DNA from: Clavulina sp. PMI_390 | Taxonomy: Eukaryota > Basidiomycota > Agaricomycetes > Cantharellales > Hydnaceae | Direction: 5' to 3' | Length of the DNA stretch: 55,254 nucleotides | NCBI GenBank assembly: GCA_015039315.1 | Contig: WIDE01000047.1 | Location: 2,981 to 58,234 of the forward strand | Shown: piece by piece, positions 1-9,907 of the stretch | Numbering within the stretch: position 1 is the first letter of the stretch | Layout of the letters: the number at the start of each line of letters is the position of its first letter | The notes under the pieces: generated by a model | Database searches by the model: none | What the model was told of the DNA's origin: nothing | The model's input: the letters and a program-made list of their open reading frames with translations, nothing else | Program-made: the position numbers and the translations under genes

Positions 1-1100
1 TCAGACTCACTGGATCCAGTGGGAGTGGAATCGCCTGCTGCCAAGCCGGCTTCTAAGGCTTCTGAGCCTAGTTGGGCTCCATCTGACTCTGACAGTGACT
101 CAGACACTGATGATGACTTTGAGGATGCTCCAGATGATCATCCTGCACCTGGACCTGGTGCTCCAGCTCCCTCACGCTCTCCTACACCTCCTCACCTTCC
201 TTCACGCTCACCCACACCTGAATCCACTCCATCACCTCCGCACTCACCTCCGCCTCAGCTCAGGCTCAGCCTGATGTCCTGTATCCTGAAATGCAACGCA
301 CATGCACTAAGACTGGCAAGCATCCTGGCCCTAAAGAGTATTGGAAGAACGCTCTTCACAAGCTCAATAAGGGTCCACCACCTGGTCCAGCCAATGGACC
401 AGCTGCCATGTCTGCGGAGCTGGATAGCCATCTAGATCATCTAGAAAAGGCCAGCTCCATGCGGATGCTCAGGTGGGAACTTGGTCAATTGGTGCAGTAA
501 ATGCCAAGATGTTGTGGCCAAATCCACCAAGCGAACAGAGGCTGAGCTTATAGCTGCCAATGGGTGGGTCTGATGCGGTTTGGTATCAGCTCTACACTCA
601 GGAGCTTGGGTACCCTCAATCCTCATCTACTTGTCTGTTCATGGACAATCAGTCTGCCATTCAAGTTGGCAACAACCCAGAGCACTTCAGCAAAATGCAC
701 CTGATCAAGTACATGTGGATATGTGACCAGGTGCGCAAATGCGTTCTGACATTCTCACAAAGCCACTGGAGACAACAAGTCATTGATGTGTGGCTATGCT
801 TGGACTTGTGTCTGCAGAGTCTCTGTGAAGTGGGAGTGTTGTAGAACTTGTTTGCTTGTTCAGTATTTTGTAGATAGATGTTTGTGCCGGAGGGTCTTTT
901 CCTTAACTCTTCTTCCATCTGAGTTAAGGCTAAGGCCCCTCCAGGTGCTATCTAGTAGTGGCCTTAGCAGCTGAGTCTCCTCTGAGTGCATTCAGACTCT
1001 ATCCCAAAACTGGTCTACTCTGCTACACCAACACCAGCTGTGCTCCACTACTCTCTTGTGTTTCAATATTCTCACCAAGTCCACTGACAAGTTATCAACA
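1..1100 (+). mobile_element. Ty1/copia retrotransposon remnant (3' end, decayed)
   Basis: Left-truncated by the window edge. Bases 1-270 read as a Ser/Pro/Asp-rich linker of the kind found between integrase and reverse transcriptase in copia polyproteins. From about 490 a second frame carries the RNase H block: the motif DVVAKST followed by EAELIAA, then LFMDNQSAI, NPEHF and KYMWICDQVRK (about 490-755), which is characteristic of copia RNase H. The frame changes at least twice between 490 and 600 and stops interrupt it. Hardly any sequence separates the linker from RNase H, so the reverse transcriptase has been deleted. A purine-rich tract (GTGGGAG) just before 837 fits the polypurine tract preceding the 3' LTR. 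The copy cannot be autonomous. Confidence 0.88.
837..1100 (+). repeat. 3' long terminal repeat of the copia element
   Basis: The stretch begins TGTTG and ends CAACA, a perfect 5-bp terminal inverted repeat with the TG...CA ends typical of LTRs. It directly follows the RNase H region and a polypurine tract. Length is 264 bp. The 5' LTR and the other copy of the target-site duplication lie outside the window, so the right boundary rests on the inverted ends only. Confidence 0.7.
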
Positions 1101-1555
1101 CAGAATTTCTCTGCTTGGACTTATGTCTCTTGAGACTGTGTGGGGCATCAGAAGGTGATAGAAAAGGAAGTGGATCTCCAGACAGCCTTCACTATGGGTC
1201 AAGGAATCTAGTCCACTAATCACACAAGGTTATTAACAGAAAACTCCAATTTGTTAATCCATCTTATTGTGTAATCCTGAAGCAAGCCAAGCAATTTAAT
1301 TATAGAAAGGAAGTGTGGTATATATGTACCTCACAAACTTTCACCAAAATTTAGCTTTACATCATTAATATTCTAGTGGACTTGGTATTATTTCATTCAC
1401 AACAACAATGCAAGCACTGGGCAAGGACAGATCACCAAGAGGTGCTGCTCAAAGCACTCTATTAAAACATTATAATGGATATAATATTGTTGGGGAGTAT
1501 AAGGGCATGTTCAAATGTATCTACATCCCTACCAAATCCAACTTGAGGAATCCGC
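1101..1555. other. AT-rich gene-free stretch with a 9-bp inverted repeat
   Basis: No supported gene. It is noticeably AT-rich compared with flanking genes. AGTCCACTA at 1210-1218 is matched by TAGTGGACT at 1374-1382, so a MITE-like unit of about 173 bp is conceivable. No target-site duplication was confirmed. Confidence 0.35.
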
Positions 1556-2191
1556 CTATGAGGTGTAGTGAGACTGCTGTGCTAGCATCCAAATGAATGA
1601 CGCTCCTATAACAATATCATCAATGGAGAGAGCACAGCCAACGATAGATAAACACACACCTCCAACTACCAGCGGGGAAAGGAATCCAGCATTCAGTTTG
1701 ACTGAACGGAACACAATGAGTTCCGAGCCGTAATGAGCAAGAACAATGACATAAGTCCATAGGGTCATCTGATAGATACTAAGTAGAGAATCAAGCGTCA
1801 AAATAGCGGTTTTGGGAATAAGCAACTAGTCGCCGTACGTCGGATCGTTTATATGATATGCGCAATAGATGCGGACCATGGCCGCGGTGAGCGTCCAGAT
1901 GCCAAATGTCCTGGATTGCAATGCAGTGACTAGATGCGACGCAGTTTAGTCGGTAGGATTATATAGTATGAAAAGGCGTGCCACCTTGCTCTGCAGCATT
2001 ACTATAAACTCGCTTGGTCAACGCAGTTGTAGTGAAATTCTGGACCGTGTTGAACAAAGCAAGTGTGGCCACAAATAACTGCCACTTCGGTAGCCAGCCA
2101 GGGGTTTGAGGTATAACTAGTTTCCTAGAGTCATTAGACCGAATATTGGCGCGAGACGACGCGTGAACGCACGGGAGAGAAAGAAATCCAT
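1556..2191 (-). CDS. ERG28: ERG28 ergosterol biosynthesis scaffold protein
   Basis: Erg28 is an ER membrane protein that tethers the C4-demethylation enzymes (Erg25, Erg26, Erg27) of ergosterol synthesis. Proposed exons on the minus strand are 2191-2169, 2124-1985, 1929-1839, 1778-1660 and 1605-1556, with introns of 44, 55, 60 and 54 nt, giving about 140 residues, the usual family size. The spliced frame contains GWLPKWQLFVA, LTKRVYSN, SRTFGIWTLTAAMVR, YQMTLWTYVIVLAHYGSE and LVFRSVKL, all in family order and forming four hydrophobic segments. Exons 2-5 are secure. The first exon is a guess: exon 2 has no in-frame ATG, and the donor used at 2168 (GTTCAC) is weak. The gene is divergent from the Ser/Pro-rich gene starting at 2279 and shares its promoter. 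Confidence 0.88.
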
Positions 2192-2278
2192 GTTGATGTT
2201 TGGTGATGTTTGCACTCCAGCGTTGTCACGCTCGTCGTGGTTGCTTTTGGTCTGTTAAGAGCTCCGCTTGTTCTGGCG

Positions 2279-4720
2279 ATGGACACGCCCGAAAGCTCGT
2301 ATCGCACGGCGCGGAGCAGCCGTGCTCATGATAATGGTGTCCCTCTTTCAGTGCGCTCGCCCCCGCCGACCTCAAGCCTTGCTGCCTTGGACGAGGCGTC
2401 ACACGACAATGAGGCTGGACCCTCTGTCAATCCTTATTATCACGCCGAACCGTTTCAGTATCCGGGCCCATCCACCGCCTCAGGGCCTCCTGTTACGGTA
2501 CGTTTGCTTTCTTTGCCTCAGGAAGAGTAGTTGTCACAAATATTGATTGCGAATCCATCGACCCTTTAGAGGAATAATGGGCGACGGCGAACACAACCTA
2601 ATGAGTCCGTCTCATTCTCTGTGTCATCTGAGGACCCAGACGGCGTACGTGTGCCCCATGATGCTCGCCCCTTCCCAGATACTGTTGGCAGCATCAATCC
2701 TCGAGCTCGCGCGCGATGGACCCAAAGTACAATGGGTGTCTCGTCCCACTACCCTCAATCTTCATCTGATGTGACTGCGACCGAATCTTCCTCGGTTCCA
2801 AGCACCCCGACCGAGGGCCCAGCTCTCCCGCCTCCTCTCCAACAGCCCCAGCCTGTTGTTGCTGACAATACTTCCACTCCTTACTACCTCGATCCAAATG
2901 ATGTGTCGTATCGACTTCGTCTGCTCGTCAAAAACAATTACTATCTTCCTCCTGCGCACAGCAAACCACGTCATGTCGGTAAGGTCCTCGATACTGCTCC
3001 AGCGGCCTCAACCAAACATTCGCCTGCAAGCTTGCGAGACCTCCTCCGTGCAATGTCACTCAGTCCGCGTCCGGCTCCCCCATCCCCCCTCCCTGTGGCT
3101 CGGCGCACCCCTTTGGGCGCTCGACGTCCACCAGAACCCGCGCTGTCCCCGACCTTTCTGCAGCCTCCCGTTGCGACCCGCCCACTTTCTGCTGAGGCTT
3201 CCTCTGACCAAGAGTCCCGTGGCCGTGTTGTTGTCATCCGCGAACGGTTGGATGACGACGATGAGCCCTCTCCGTCGTTACCTACAACTCTACCGCAACC
3301 ACCAGTTGAGACCCCGGTTGGCGTGATCGATCCAACAGATGTTGTCGATCTGCCATCCTACGCTTTTGAGCCCCAGGCATCCTTAGGCAACGTTCTAGGA
3401 ATCAACCCAGTCGGAGCTGAAGCTCTGGCAGACTTTCTTCCCCCTCACCTGGGCAACTCCCGTGGGATGAGCCCTCACGACGAGGCGTGGAGACGAGCAC
3501 TGCTTATGCAGGCAGTCGATCTCAGTATGTCATCGATACCTGACTCTGATCGTCCAGGCCGGTCCATGTCTACCCCTCCATCTATTCCCTCTGCTGCCGC
3601 GGAGCCTCCCTCCAATATTTCTGTTCAGCGATCATCCACTCGTTCGACGACCCAAGGTTCTCGGCCGCGTGTACCTTTATCTCAAGAACCTCCACACAAA
3701 CCCATTCTTGCGCAACTCGACATACCCGATTCAATTTCCTCTATACCCGCCCAACTCCCGCCTCATCAACAGCCTCCGGCTTCCTTAGCTCATACTAGCC
3801 TCTTTCCTCCTCCACGCCGAAGAAAGTCTAATCCTGCACCCCTTCCCACATCTGATGACGGCCCTCTGAACGATGACCTCTCTGCCCCATGGGAAACCAT
3901 CCGTAAAACTCTTTCCACACCGTTATTATCGGATGGTATGAATAGGGACTCTATCATTCCCGATGTGCCTCCAATTGTGACTTCTCAATCAAATGATAGC
4001 ATCAGCAGTGGTTCAAACTACTCTGGGGACGAGAACATGCTCAATGTTCATGATTCCAGAGTCTCCAAAGATGTTTCAATCGGGCCATCTGATCGGTATT
4101 CGATATCTGCACGATCGCACGCCACGTCTGCATTTGGACCCGGAGATCTACTTCCTCCAGAGTTGACCTCGCCATATCGAGCCTCTACACATTCAACACT
4201 TGCCTCACGTCGTCCTCACACTCCTACGCCCCTTGCTCTAGACTCTAGCCATCTGGTTGAAGAGCCAGCCTCAACATCCACTCCTCGTTCCATTGTGGGG
4301 AACAGACCTCGATCACGAACTGTATCAGACATTCTTCCTCCGTCTCCTCGATCGCCCGCCCGCCCGCCGTTCTTATCTGCTCACCCATCAACTATTGCAC
4401 TCGACCATGGTTCAGGATCAACTCACCTTCACCCGTTTGATTCTTTTGATCGGACCAAGCCAGTCACCAACACTCCAAGCCCAGCCTCTCGTTATTTTAC
4501 TCCCTCATCAAACTCACGTCGCTCACCTCGGATACCGGAATCCACCTTTGAGCTGTTAACCCATGAAGATTACCATCCAAGGCTTTCAGGCGACGACTCG
4601 CGTCGAGCAAACTCGATGGACCAGGCCCGTTCTGATGGTCGTTTAGGGGATTTATTCAGAAATCATATAGAAGCGGAGAAAGATCACATTCGCCGTATAG
4701 CGAGCAATCTTCGACATTAA
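2279..4720 (+). CDS. Ser/Pro-rich disordered protein of unknown function
   Basis: I do not recognise a family. Two exons are proposed, 2279-2497 and 2570-4720, with a GTACGT donor, an intron of 72 nt and a phase-0 join, giving about 789 residues. ATG 2279 is the first ATG in frame. Upstream in-frame codons reach a TTG at 2210, but a stop lies before it. The protein is dominated by Ser, Pro, Thr, Arg and Asp, with many SPR and SP dipeptides that look like proline-directed kinase sites. It has short acidic patches (for example LDDDDEPS) and no convincing membrane segment or enzyme domain. The C-terminal 40 residues (HIEAEKDHIRRIASN) are more helical. A role as a phosphorylated regulatory or scaffold protein is only inference. 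The gene ends 56 bp from the stop of the convergent carnitine acetyltransferase gene. Confidence 0.6.
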
Positions 4721-4776
4721 GTCTCTATTATCGTATTATACTGGTTAGGTACAGGTTTTTTTTAGCATAATGTTAT

Positions 4777-7283
4777 TCACAGTCGAGCTCCCGCTATAGT
4801 ATCACTTGTGAAATTTGTGATACAAATCCGTTGCATATCTCTCAGACTGCTCCCCAGGATGGAAGCAAACTCGTCTGTGGACAATCTATTTGATGATCTC
4901 TTACTCTCGATACCAAACTTGAGTACGTCTCTGCCCGTTAAATCTATCGTGATAGAGGATGAGACACGCAGAATATCTGATAGTTCAAATTAGAAACTCT
5001 TACAATTGATACCATACCCATCACGATACATCGCGCCAAAACTTAATGAGAGCAACAATTCAAATGAGTCAAACGTCACTGAACGTATATATAGGATGCT
5101 AGCATAGACGTACCCAGTAGCAAGGAAACGATCGCCTGCACTTAGACCACTGGTGCTAAGTTTCCACTCCTGACTGAGTGAAGCGAGCTCACTGTTCAGG
5201 AAAGGGCTCGTTTCACCAGGTTGGAGTTGTAGACGCAGCCCCAATAGGTGGCGATCGAGTCCGCGACCCAGAGCGGCGTCTTTACTAGCAGTATTGTGAG
5301 CTAGACATGCCTGACGTAACAGGTCGTACCGTTCATAGTCCTAAGGAACGATAAGATTTAGTCTTGCTCGACTGATCCGCGCAATACAAAATGACTGGAC
5401 ATACATTGAGCTCAGGATCGGACATGCCTTCCACAAATGCAATACTCGCCGTACTCAGCGTCCGAATCGTTTCCGTGCGTCCATGAAGGAATAAGCGAGT
5501 TGAAGCGGTTTCATATGTTGCTGTGAAAGCGCCAGTGGCCTTGTACCAGGCCAATTGGAGCGCCATTTGGATGTAGGCATCAGGTGATAAACGGCCTGGG
5601 GTTCCACGGTTAAGCGAATACATCAAGCTCAAGGACCTGAGGCATCTTACCAGTTGATTTAATCCAATCGATTCCATAATCCGTAAACCATAGAACACCA
5701 GCATCAGATTCTTTGATTATTTCTAGAGCTCTGCCCTTCGCGGCTTCACACTCATCCTTGATGACCTCATCCACAGCCCATTTAAGGATTTCCACCTGGG
5801 ATGAAGGGCCGCCCTCTTGAAAAGAAAAATCAGTTTCGTTGATGGGTTCCGAGATGGCCCAATCGGCAATAATGCTGGGTATCAGAGCGTCAACAGGAGA
5901 GTGTTCCCCCATCATACCAAAGCGGCCATTTGATTCGACAATAAGCGACATCGCTTTATCGAACCATCTGTTGGTGGCATCAACCCCGGACGAAACGTTT
6001 TGAATGTGTCCCAGATGTGGATGGTCAGGAACGGGGGAGGGATGGGTGTAATCGTCCAAGCAAACAGTGAAAAGGCATGACTCCAGCTGTTCAAATGTTG
6101 CTGCGTTCTTTGGGGATAGCGATATGAGGTGTTCTCGGTTCTATTCCTACAGATGAGGGTTGTACCCAATGAAGGAATAGAAAATCAGAAGACCGACCTT
6201 TGCCCACCGGTCTCGATGGTCTGCAGTCAGTCTACCAATAGGTGTGTGGGGCTCATGTCTCGCCACTTGCATGTCGACGTCCTGAACAATTTGCCGGAGC
6301 GACTGCTCTAATTCGCCCACGGGGACGCGCTGTGAATCATCACTTGACGTGAGCACTCTGTATGACCGCTCCCGGTACATGATGTGGACCCATTTCCCCC
6401 CACTTCCCGCGCGATTGACGACAGCATCGCACCCAGGAAGTGGGATGCGAGTGGCACCGTAGAGTCTGAGGGCAGGGTCACGAAACCATTTACCTAGAGA
6501 TCAGACGCACCAATGGCGATGAGCGGAATGAACAAATCGGTAGTATTGGAGCATGCAGAACGGACCAGTTCTCGAGGTGTCAGGGTGAATTTCCTGCCTG
6601 GAAGGAGCCATATGTATGTAAAGCGTGAGGTAGCTTAGCTCACAGAAGTAAAACAAACTCACGACTGCAGTTTATCACGGTAGTCCAGAAACCGTTTGAT
6701 CAACCATGCAGCTCGCTGGATCTGCCAAGGAGTCACTGTTCCCTTTGGGGCGGAGGTGGTTTGTCGGATTGCCTCCGGCACAGCAGGGTCATCTTGCAAG
6801 AGCAGCCACCAGTTCGAGTTGATGATGAGTGGCTCTCTCCACTGGTGATAGGCAGCGCGGATCCAGATAGTGTCATCCAACCAGTTGAAGGGGGATTTCC
6901 GATCAACCTCTGCACATTCGGAAAAGATAACCGAATTAGTGATACTCGTGGGCAAATCACCGAGTCATTCACACAGAACCTTTGAGCCGCTCTTGAAGGA
7001 CATGGCCAACCCCTTTGGGAGCTAAAAACTCTGCCGCTAGCGCATTTTGTTGTGCTCGCGAACTTTCGATACTCGGACCACCACGCGAAGCTAGCACATG
7101 GTACAGTGGCTCAAGTGTCTTGAGATATCTGTGGACGGTGTCGGCGAGCTCCGGAACAGGTAGACGTGGTAGAGACGATTGTTTAGATAAGGTCGACGCT
7201 CTGCGAGGTGAGCTCAAGGGCCCATGTGGCACAATGTCCGAGCTCCAGCTCGACAGGGCTTTCCTCCTCATCCACGGTCGCAT
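4777..7283 (-). CDS. Carnitine O-acetyltransferase, mitochondrial/peroxisomal
   Basis: Transfers acetyl groups between CoA and carnitine so that acetyl units can cross organelle membranes. Nine exons are proposed: 7283-6980, 6909-6663, 6597-6566, 6493-6198, 6140-5651, 5595-5405, 5340-5114, 5041-5004 and 4943-4777, giving 663 residues. Family landmarks in order are LPRLPVPEL near the N-terminus, [28 protein letters not shown], the catalytic-His motif [29 protein letters not shown] and DGYGINY. The N-terminus ([13 protein letters not shown]) is basic and hydroxylated, like a mitochondrial presequence. The last three residues are ARL, a fit to the PTS1 consensus. The join between exons 3 and 4 is the weak point: another reading continues exon 3 through a [14 protein letters not shown] stretch, but it lacks a GT donor. 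The stop lies 56 bp from the convergent gene. Confidence 0.92.
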
Positions 7284-7446
7284 GCAATAAGCCAATATTT
7301 TTGAGTGTGTCACAGTGAGCGTTACACCCGATTACGTCATGTCGTGGACTAAAATGAGCACATCTTCACCAAACGACGAGGGAAAAGCTTGTAAAAGTAA
7401 TATAACTATGTAGCGGACAGGGAAGGGTAGAGTGTATATAGAGGGG

Positions 7447-8745
7447 TCACTGTGATAGAGAGGTTTTGTCAGCATTCAACCCGACAACTGCATAGTCTAA
7501 CTCACCAAAAAGTAGTCAGGAACGCGGCGCGAAACGAGAGGCTCGCCAGCACGCGGTGCGGGATCGAATTGCAAGCTGGTAAACGTGAGGTACGGAGTGT
7601 CAAATATTGCCATACTAGAACATAAAAAATAGTATATAACTCACAAGCTGTAGGATAATTTTTCATCTATCTCCATAATGGCAGCCTGATTACCACAGCG
7701 GTAACAGTAGTTTGGTGCGCTGAAAATCGTTACCACGTTACGGTCTTGGCTCCAGTTGTACCCTAGAATTTTTGGCGAGCCGGTTTATTTCAAAATGATA
7801 GACGGAGTGACGGAATTGTACAAACCTTCCATCACAAGTTGATGTGCCCGGGCAATCAATGTCAGCCCGTTGTTATGATTGAAGGCTTCAGAGATATCCT
7901 GGCCAAATGTGTAGCCTGCGCCTCGTGGAGATATTCCCCAACCACAGCGATCGTCTGGATCAGACCAAAGCAGATCACACATCGGGCCCTCATGTGGCAC
8001 CTCTTGCACCCGATCTATGCCTCGCACGTGGTCTAGGGTATCGATGGAGGGGGAAAGCCCGCCGTGGAGGCAGAAGATCTACACGAAAACTTTCAGTGGG
8101 ATACAGGATCGATGCCGCAGCATGACATACTTGGTTGTCGATGAGAGCCGTTAAGGGAAGGTAATCGAAGAGATCGGTGAAGAATCGCCAGACATTGGCG
8201 TTACCATATTTTCGTAGGCATTCATCATAGAAGCCATAGACTTGGGTGATTTGGCGTGATTCGTGGTTTCCCCGTAGAATCGTCACGCGATCGCGATACC
8301 GCAGTTTGAGTGAAACAAGAAGAGTGACGGTCTCAACAGAGTAGTATCCTCGGTCAACGTAGTCACCCATGAAGAGATAGTTAGTATCAGGAGAGTTCCC
8401 CCCGATTCTGAAGAGCTCTGAAAGGTCGTGCTATCAAGATTTAGGGATCGCGCGTAGCATGATAAGGACGTGATGTCGAGGACAGCTAATGGATAGAGGA
8501 GGGGCACATACGAATTGGCCGTGGATATCCCCGCAGACTGTCACTGGACATCGCACAGGTTGTACATTGGATTCGGAAATGAGGATCTCGCGAGTCTTCC
8601 AGACATTTGTGAGCGATCCAGTTGATATTCAACCAGAATTTATGAGAGTATATACCTTTTCACACAGCTTCTTAACGTCGGCCTCCGTCAGCTGCTTGCA
8701 TTGGCTGAGCTGCTCGATCCAACCGTCGACCATACTTTCGTCCAT
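7447..8745 (-). CDS. Serine/threonine protein phosphatase 2A catalytic subunit
   Basis: Seven exons are proposed: 8745-8656, 8595-8512, 8430-8131, 8078-7826, 7762-7645, 7575-7506 and 7449-7447, giving 305 residues, the normal PP2A-C length. The start is fixed by [13 protein letters not shown], which lines up with PP2A N-termini. Metal-binding and catalytic motifs are [22 protein letters not shown] and [19 protein letters not shown], followed by [13 protein letters not shown]. The C-terminus is the invariant DYFL tail whose last Leu is carboxymethylated in known PP2A. The codon for that Leu is the last of exon 6. A 56-nt intron follows, and exon 7 contributes only TGA. The gene lies upstream of the carnitine acetyltransferase gene on the same strand, 163 bp away. 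Confidence 0.96.
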
Positions 8746-9231
8746 GTTTAGCAGAATGTTGATGTTTGCTTGATGACAGTCACGTGTTCGTTCGAACAAT
8801 CTCGTCATCTCTCCCGTATATAAACGCTCTCTACACCATATCCTGATATTCATGCATTCTACGAGCGCAAATTTTACTCCTACTGCTGTATCCGGGTCCT
8901 CGTACCACACCCTTGACGTCCGGCTTATTCTTTGGTACCTTTTCCTGTGAGAGGGAGGTTGTATGTTGTTCTACGACCCATCAAAAATTAGACAAAATCC
9001 CTTGCTCGAATCAGCATGACCCCACTTCACCTCAAATCGATTTATGTGCTGGGGATGCTATGAGAATAGAAGAGGCTCTCGCCAGACGAATCAGTCTGTA
9101 GTTGTCACGGGGTACTTGTGCCTCCCAATCACTTCTGATACTTCATCAATTTTCCATGCGAGGCCTTGCACAATCCATAGTGCATTGATGTCATCGATGT
9201 CGTGACAGAATCCTCCAAACTATCACAGCAA
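8746..9231. other. Intergenic region upstream of PP2A
   Basis: No conserved gene seen. It should contain the PP2A promoter on the minus strand. A short minus-strand reading frame (9129-9231) could be a second exon of the small secreted candidate at 9232-9426 (see that entry). Confidence 0.4.
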
Positions 9232-9426
9232 TTACACAATTCTATGTCCACGGACGATCTTGCTGTTGGCATTGCAAAGGAATTCTGTCTGCGATCTGTA
9301 CCACCTCGACTGACAGCAGTGTATGAATGGCCACGCCACATACTCCGCTTCACAACTCTCTGGAAAGTGGCTAGGGGGCGGTGCCATGGCAATGGCAGGA
9401 ACGAATAAGAGGGACAAGAAGCGCAT
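9232..9426 (-). CDS. Candidate small secreted protein (64 aa unspliced)
   Basis: ATG at 9426 opens a 64-codon frame that starts with a short basic n-region, a hydrophobic core (MRFLSLLFVPAIAMA) and a plausible signal-peptidase site after Ala. The mature part has four Cys (SCEAE, HCC, FLCNA). A TATATA box lies 45 bp upstream of the ATG. No family is recognised. An alternative spliced form removes a very short 34-nt GTATGT...CAG intron (9343-9310) and continues to a stop at 9129, giving 87 residues with a CNCC motif. 34 nt is shorter than any other intron in the window, so the unspliced form is preferred. An effector-like role is inference only. Confidence 0.35.
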   Translation of the reverse strand: MRFLSLLFVPAIAMAPPPSHFPESCEAEYVAWPFIHCCQSRWYRSQTEFLCNANSKIVRGHRIV

Positions 9427-9470
9427 GTCGGTATATCACCGGAAGTACAACACCCCCAGGTCCAGCTTGT

Positions 9471-9476
9471 TATATA
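9471..9476 (-). promoter_or_regulatory. TATA box of the small secreted candidate
   Basis: TATATA on the minus strand, 45 bp before the ATG at 9426. The spacing matches that of the TATA box for the divergent esterase gene. Confidence 0.45.
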
Positions 9477-9856
9477 TTGTGATTCATTCCAGGGGGCGTA
9501 ATAGCCCGCAAAGGCTTGGCGAACTGATTCGTTCTGTGCGAGACCAGCCACGACTCAATGACAAGATTTGCGTGACGTGGCTAGGACTATATCCGCTGCC
9601 AAGCCAAGCAGTCAGTTGATATGGTATGTCGAGGGTTACCCTTTGTTATTAATAATGCTACCTTCTCCTTTCAGAGACACGTCCGCTCCTTGACCAATCG
9701 CTCTCTTGCCGGAGACGCATTGCGATTTTCTTCTCACATGACTTCCTCACAACGAAGCTCAGTCGTGGATACTTGATCTTTGGTTGGCATCTTGTCAGAA
9801 GCTGAGATGGATATACCTCGTCACTTGGCGGCACCGAAACAATTCCGAGAGCATGT

Positions 9857-9863
9857 TATATAA
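9857..9863 (+). promoter_or_regulatory. TATA box of the CE1-CBM1 esterase gene
   Basis: TATATAA lies 45 bp upstream of the ATG at 9908, in a region with no other TATA-like string nearby on that strand. A TATA promoter suits an inducible secreted enzyme. Confidence 0.55.
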
Positions 9864-9907
9864 CGGCCGCTTGCTTACTTTTGCTAACCAGTCTGACGCC
9901 CAACGTG

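Noticed and set aside
1210..1382. Possible MITE defined by a 9-bp inverted repeat
   Set aside because: Arms are short, no target-site duplication was found, and a 9-bp match in AT-rich DNA can arise by chance. Kept only as a note.
6466..6597. Apparent AT-AG intron (mutated donor) in carnitine acetyltransferase
   Set aside because: A canonical GT-AG solution (exon end 6566, exon start 6493, 72-nt intron) keeps the frame open, so no broken splice site is needed.
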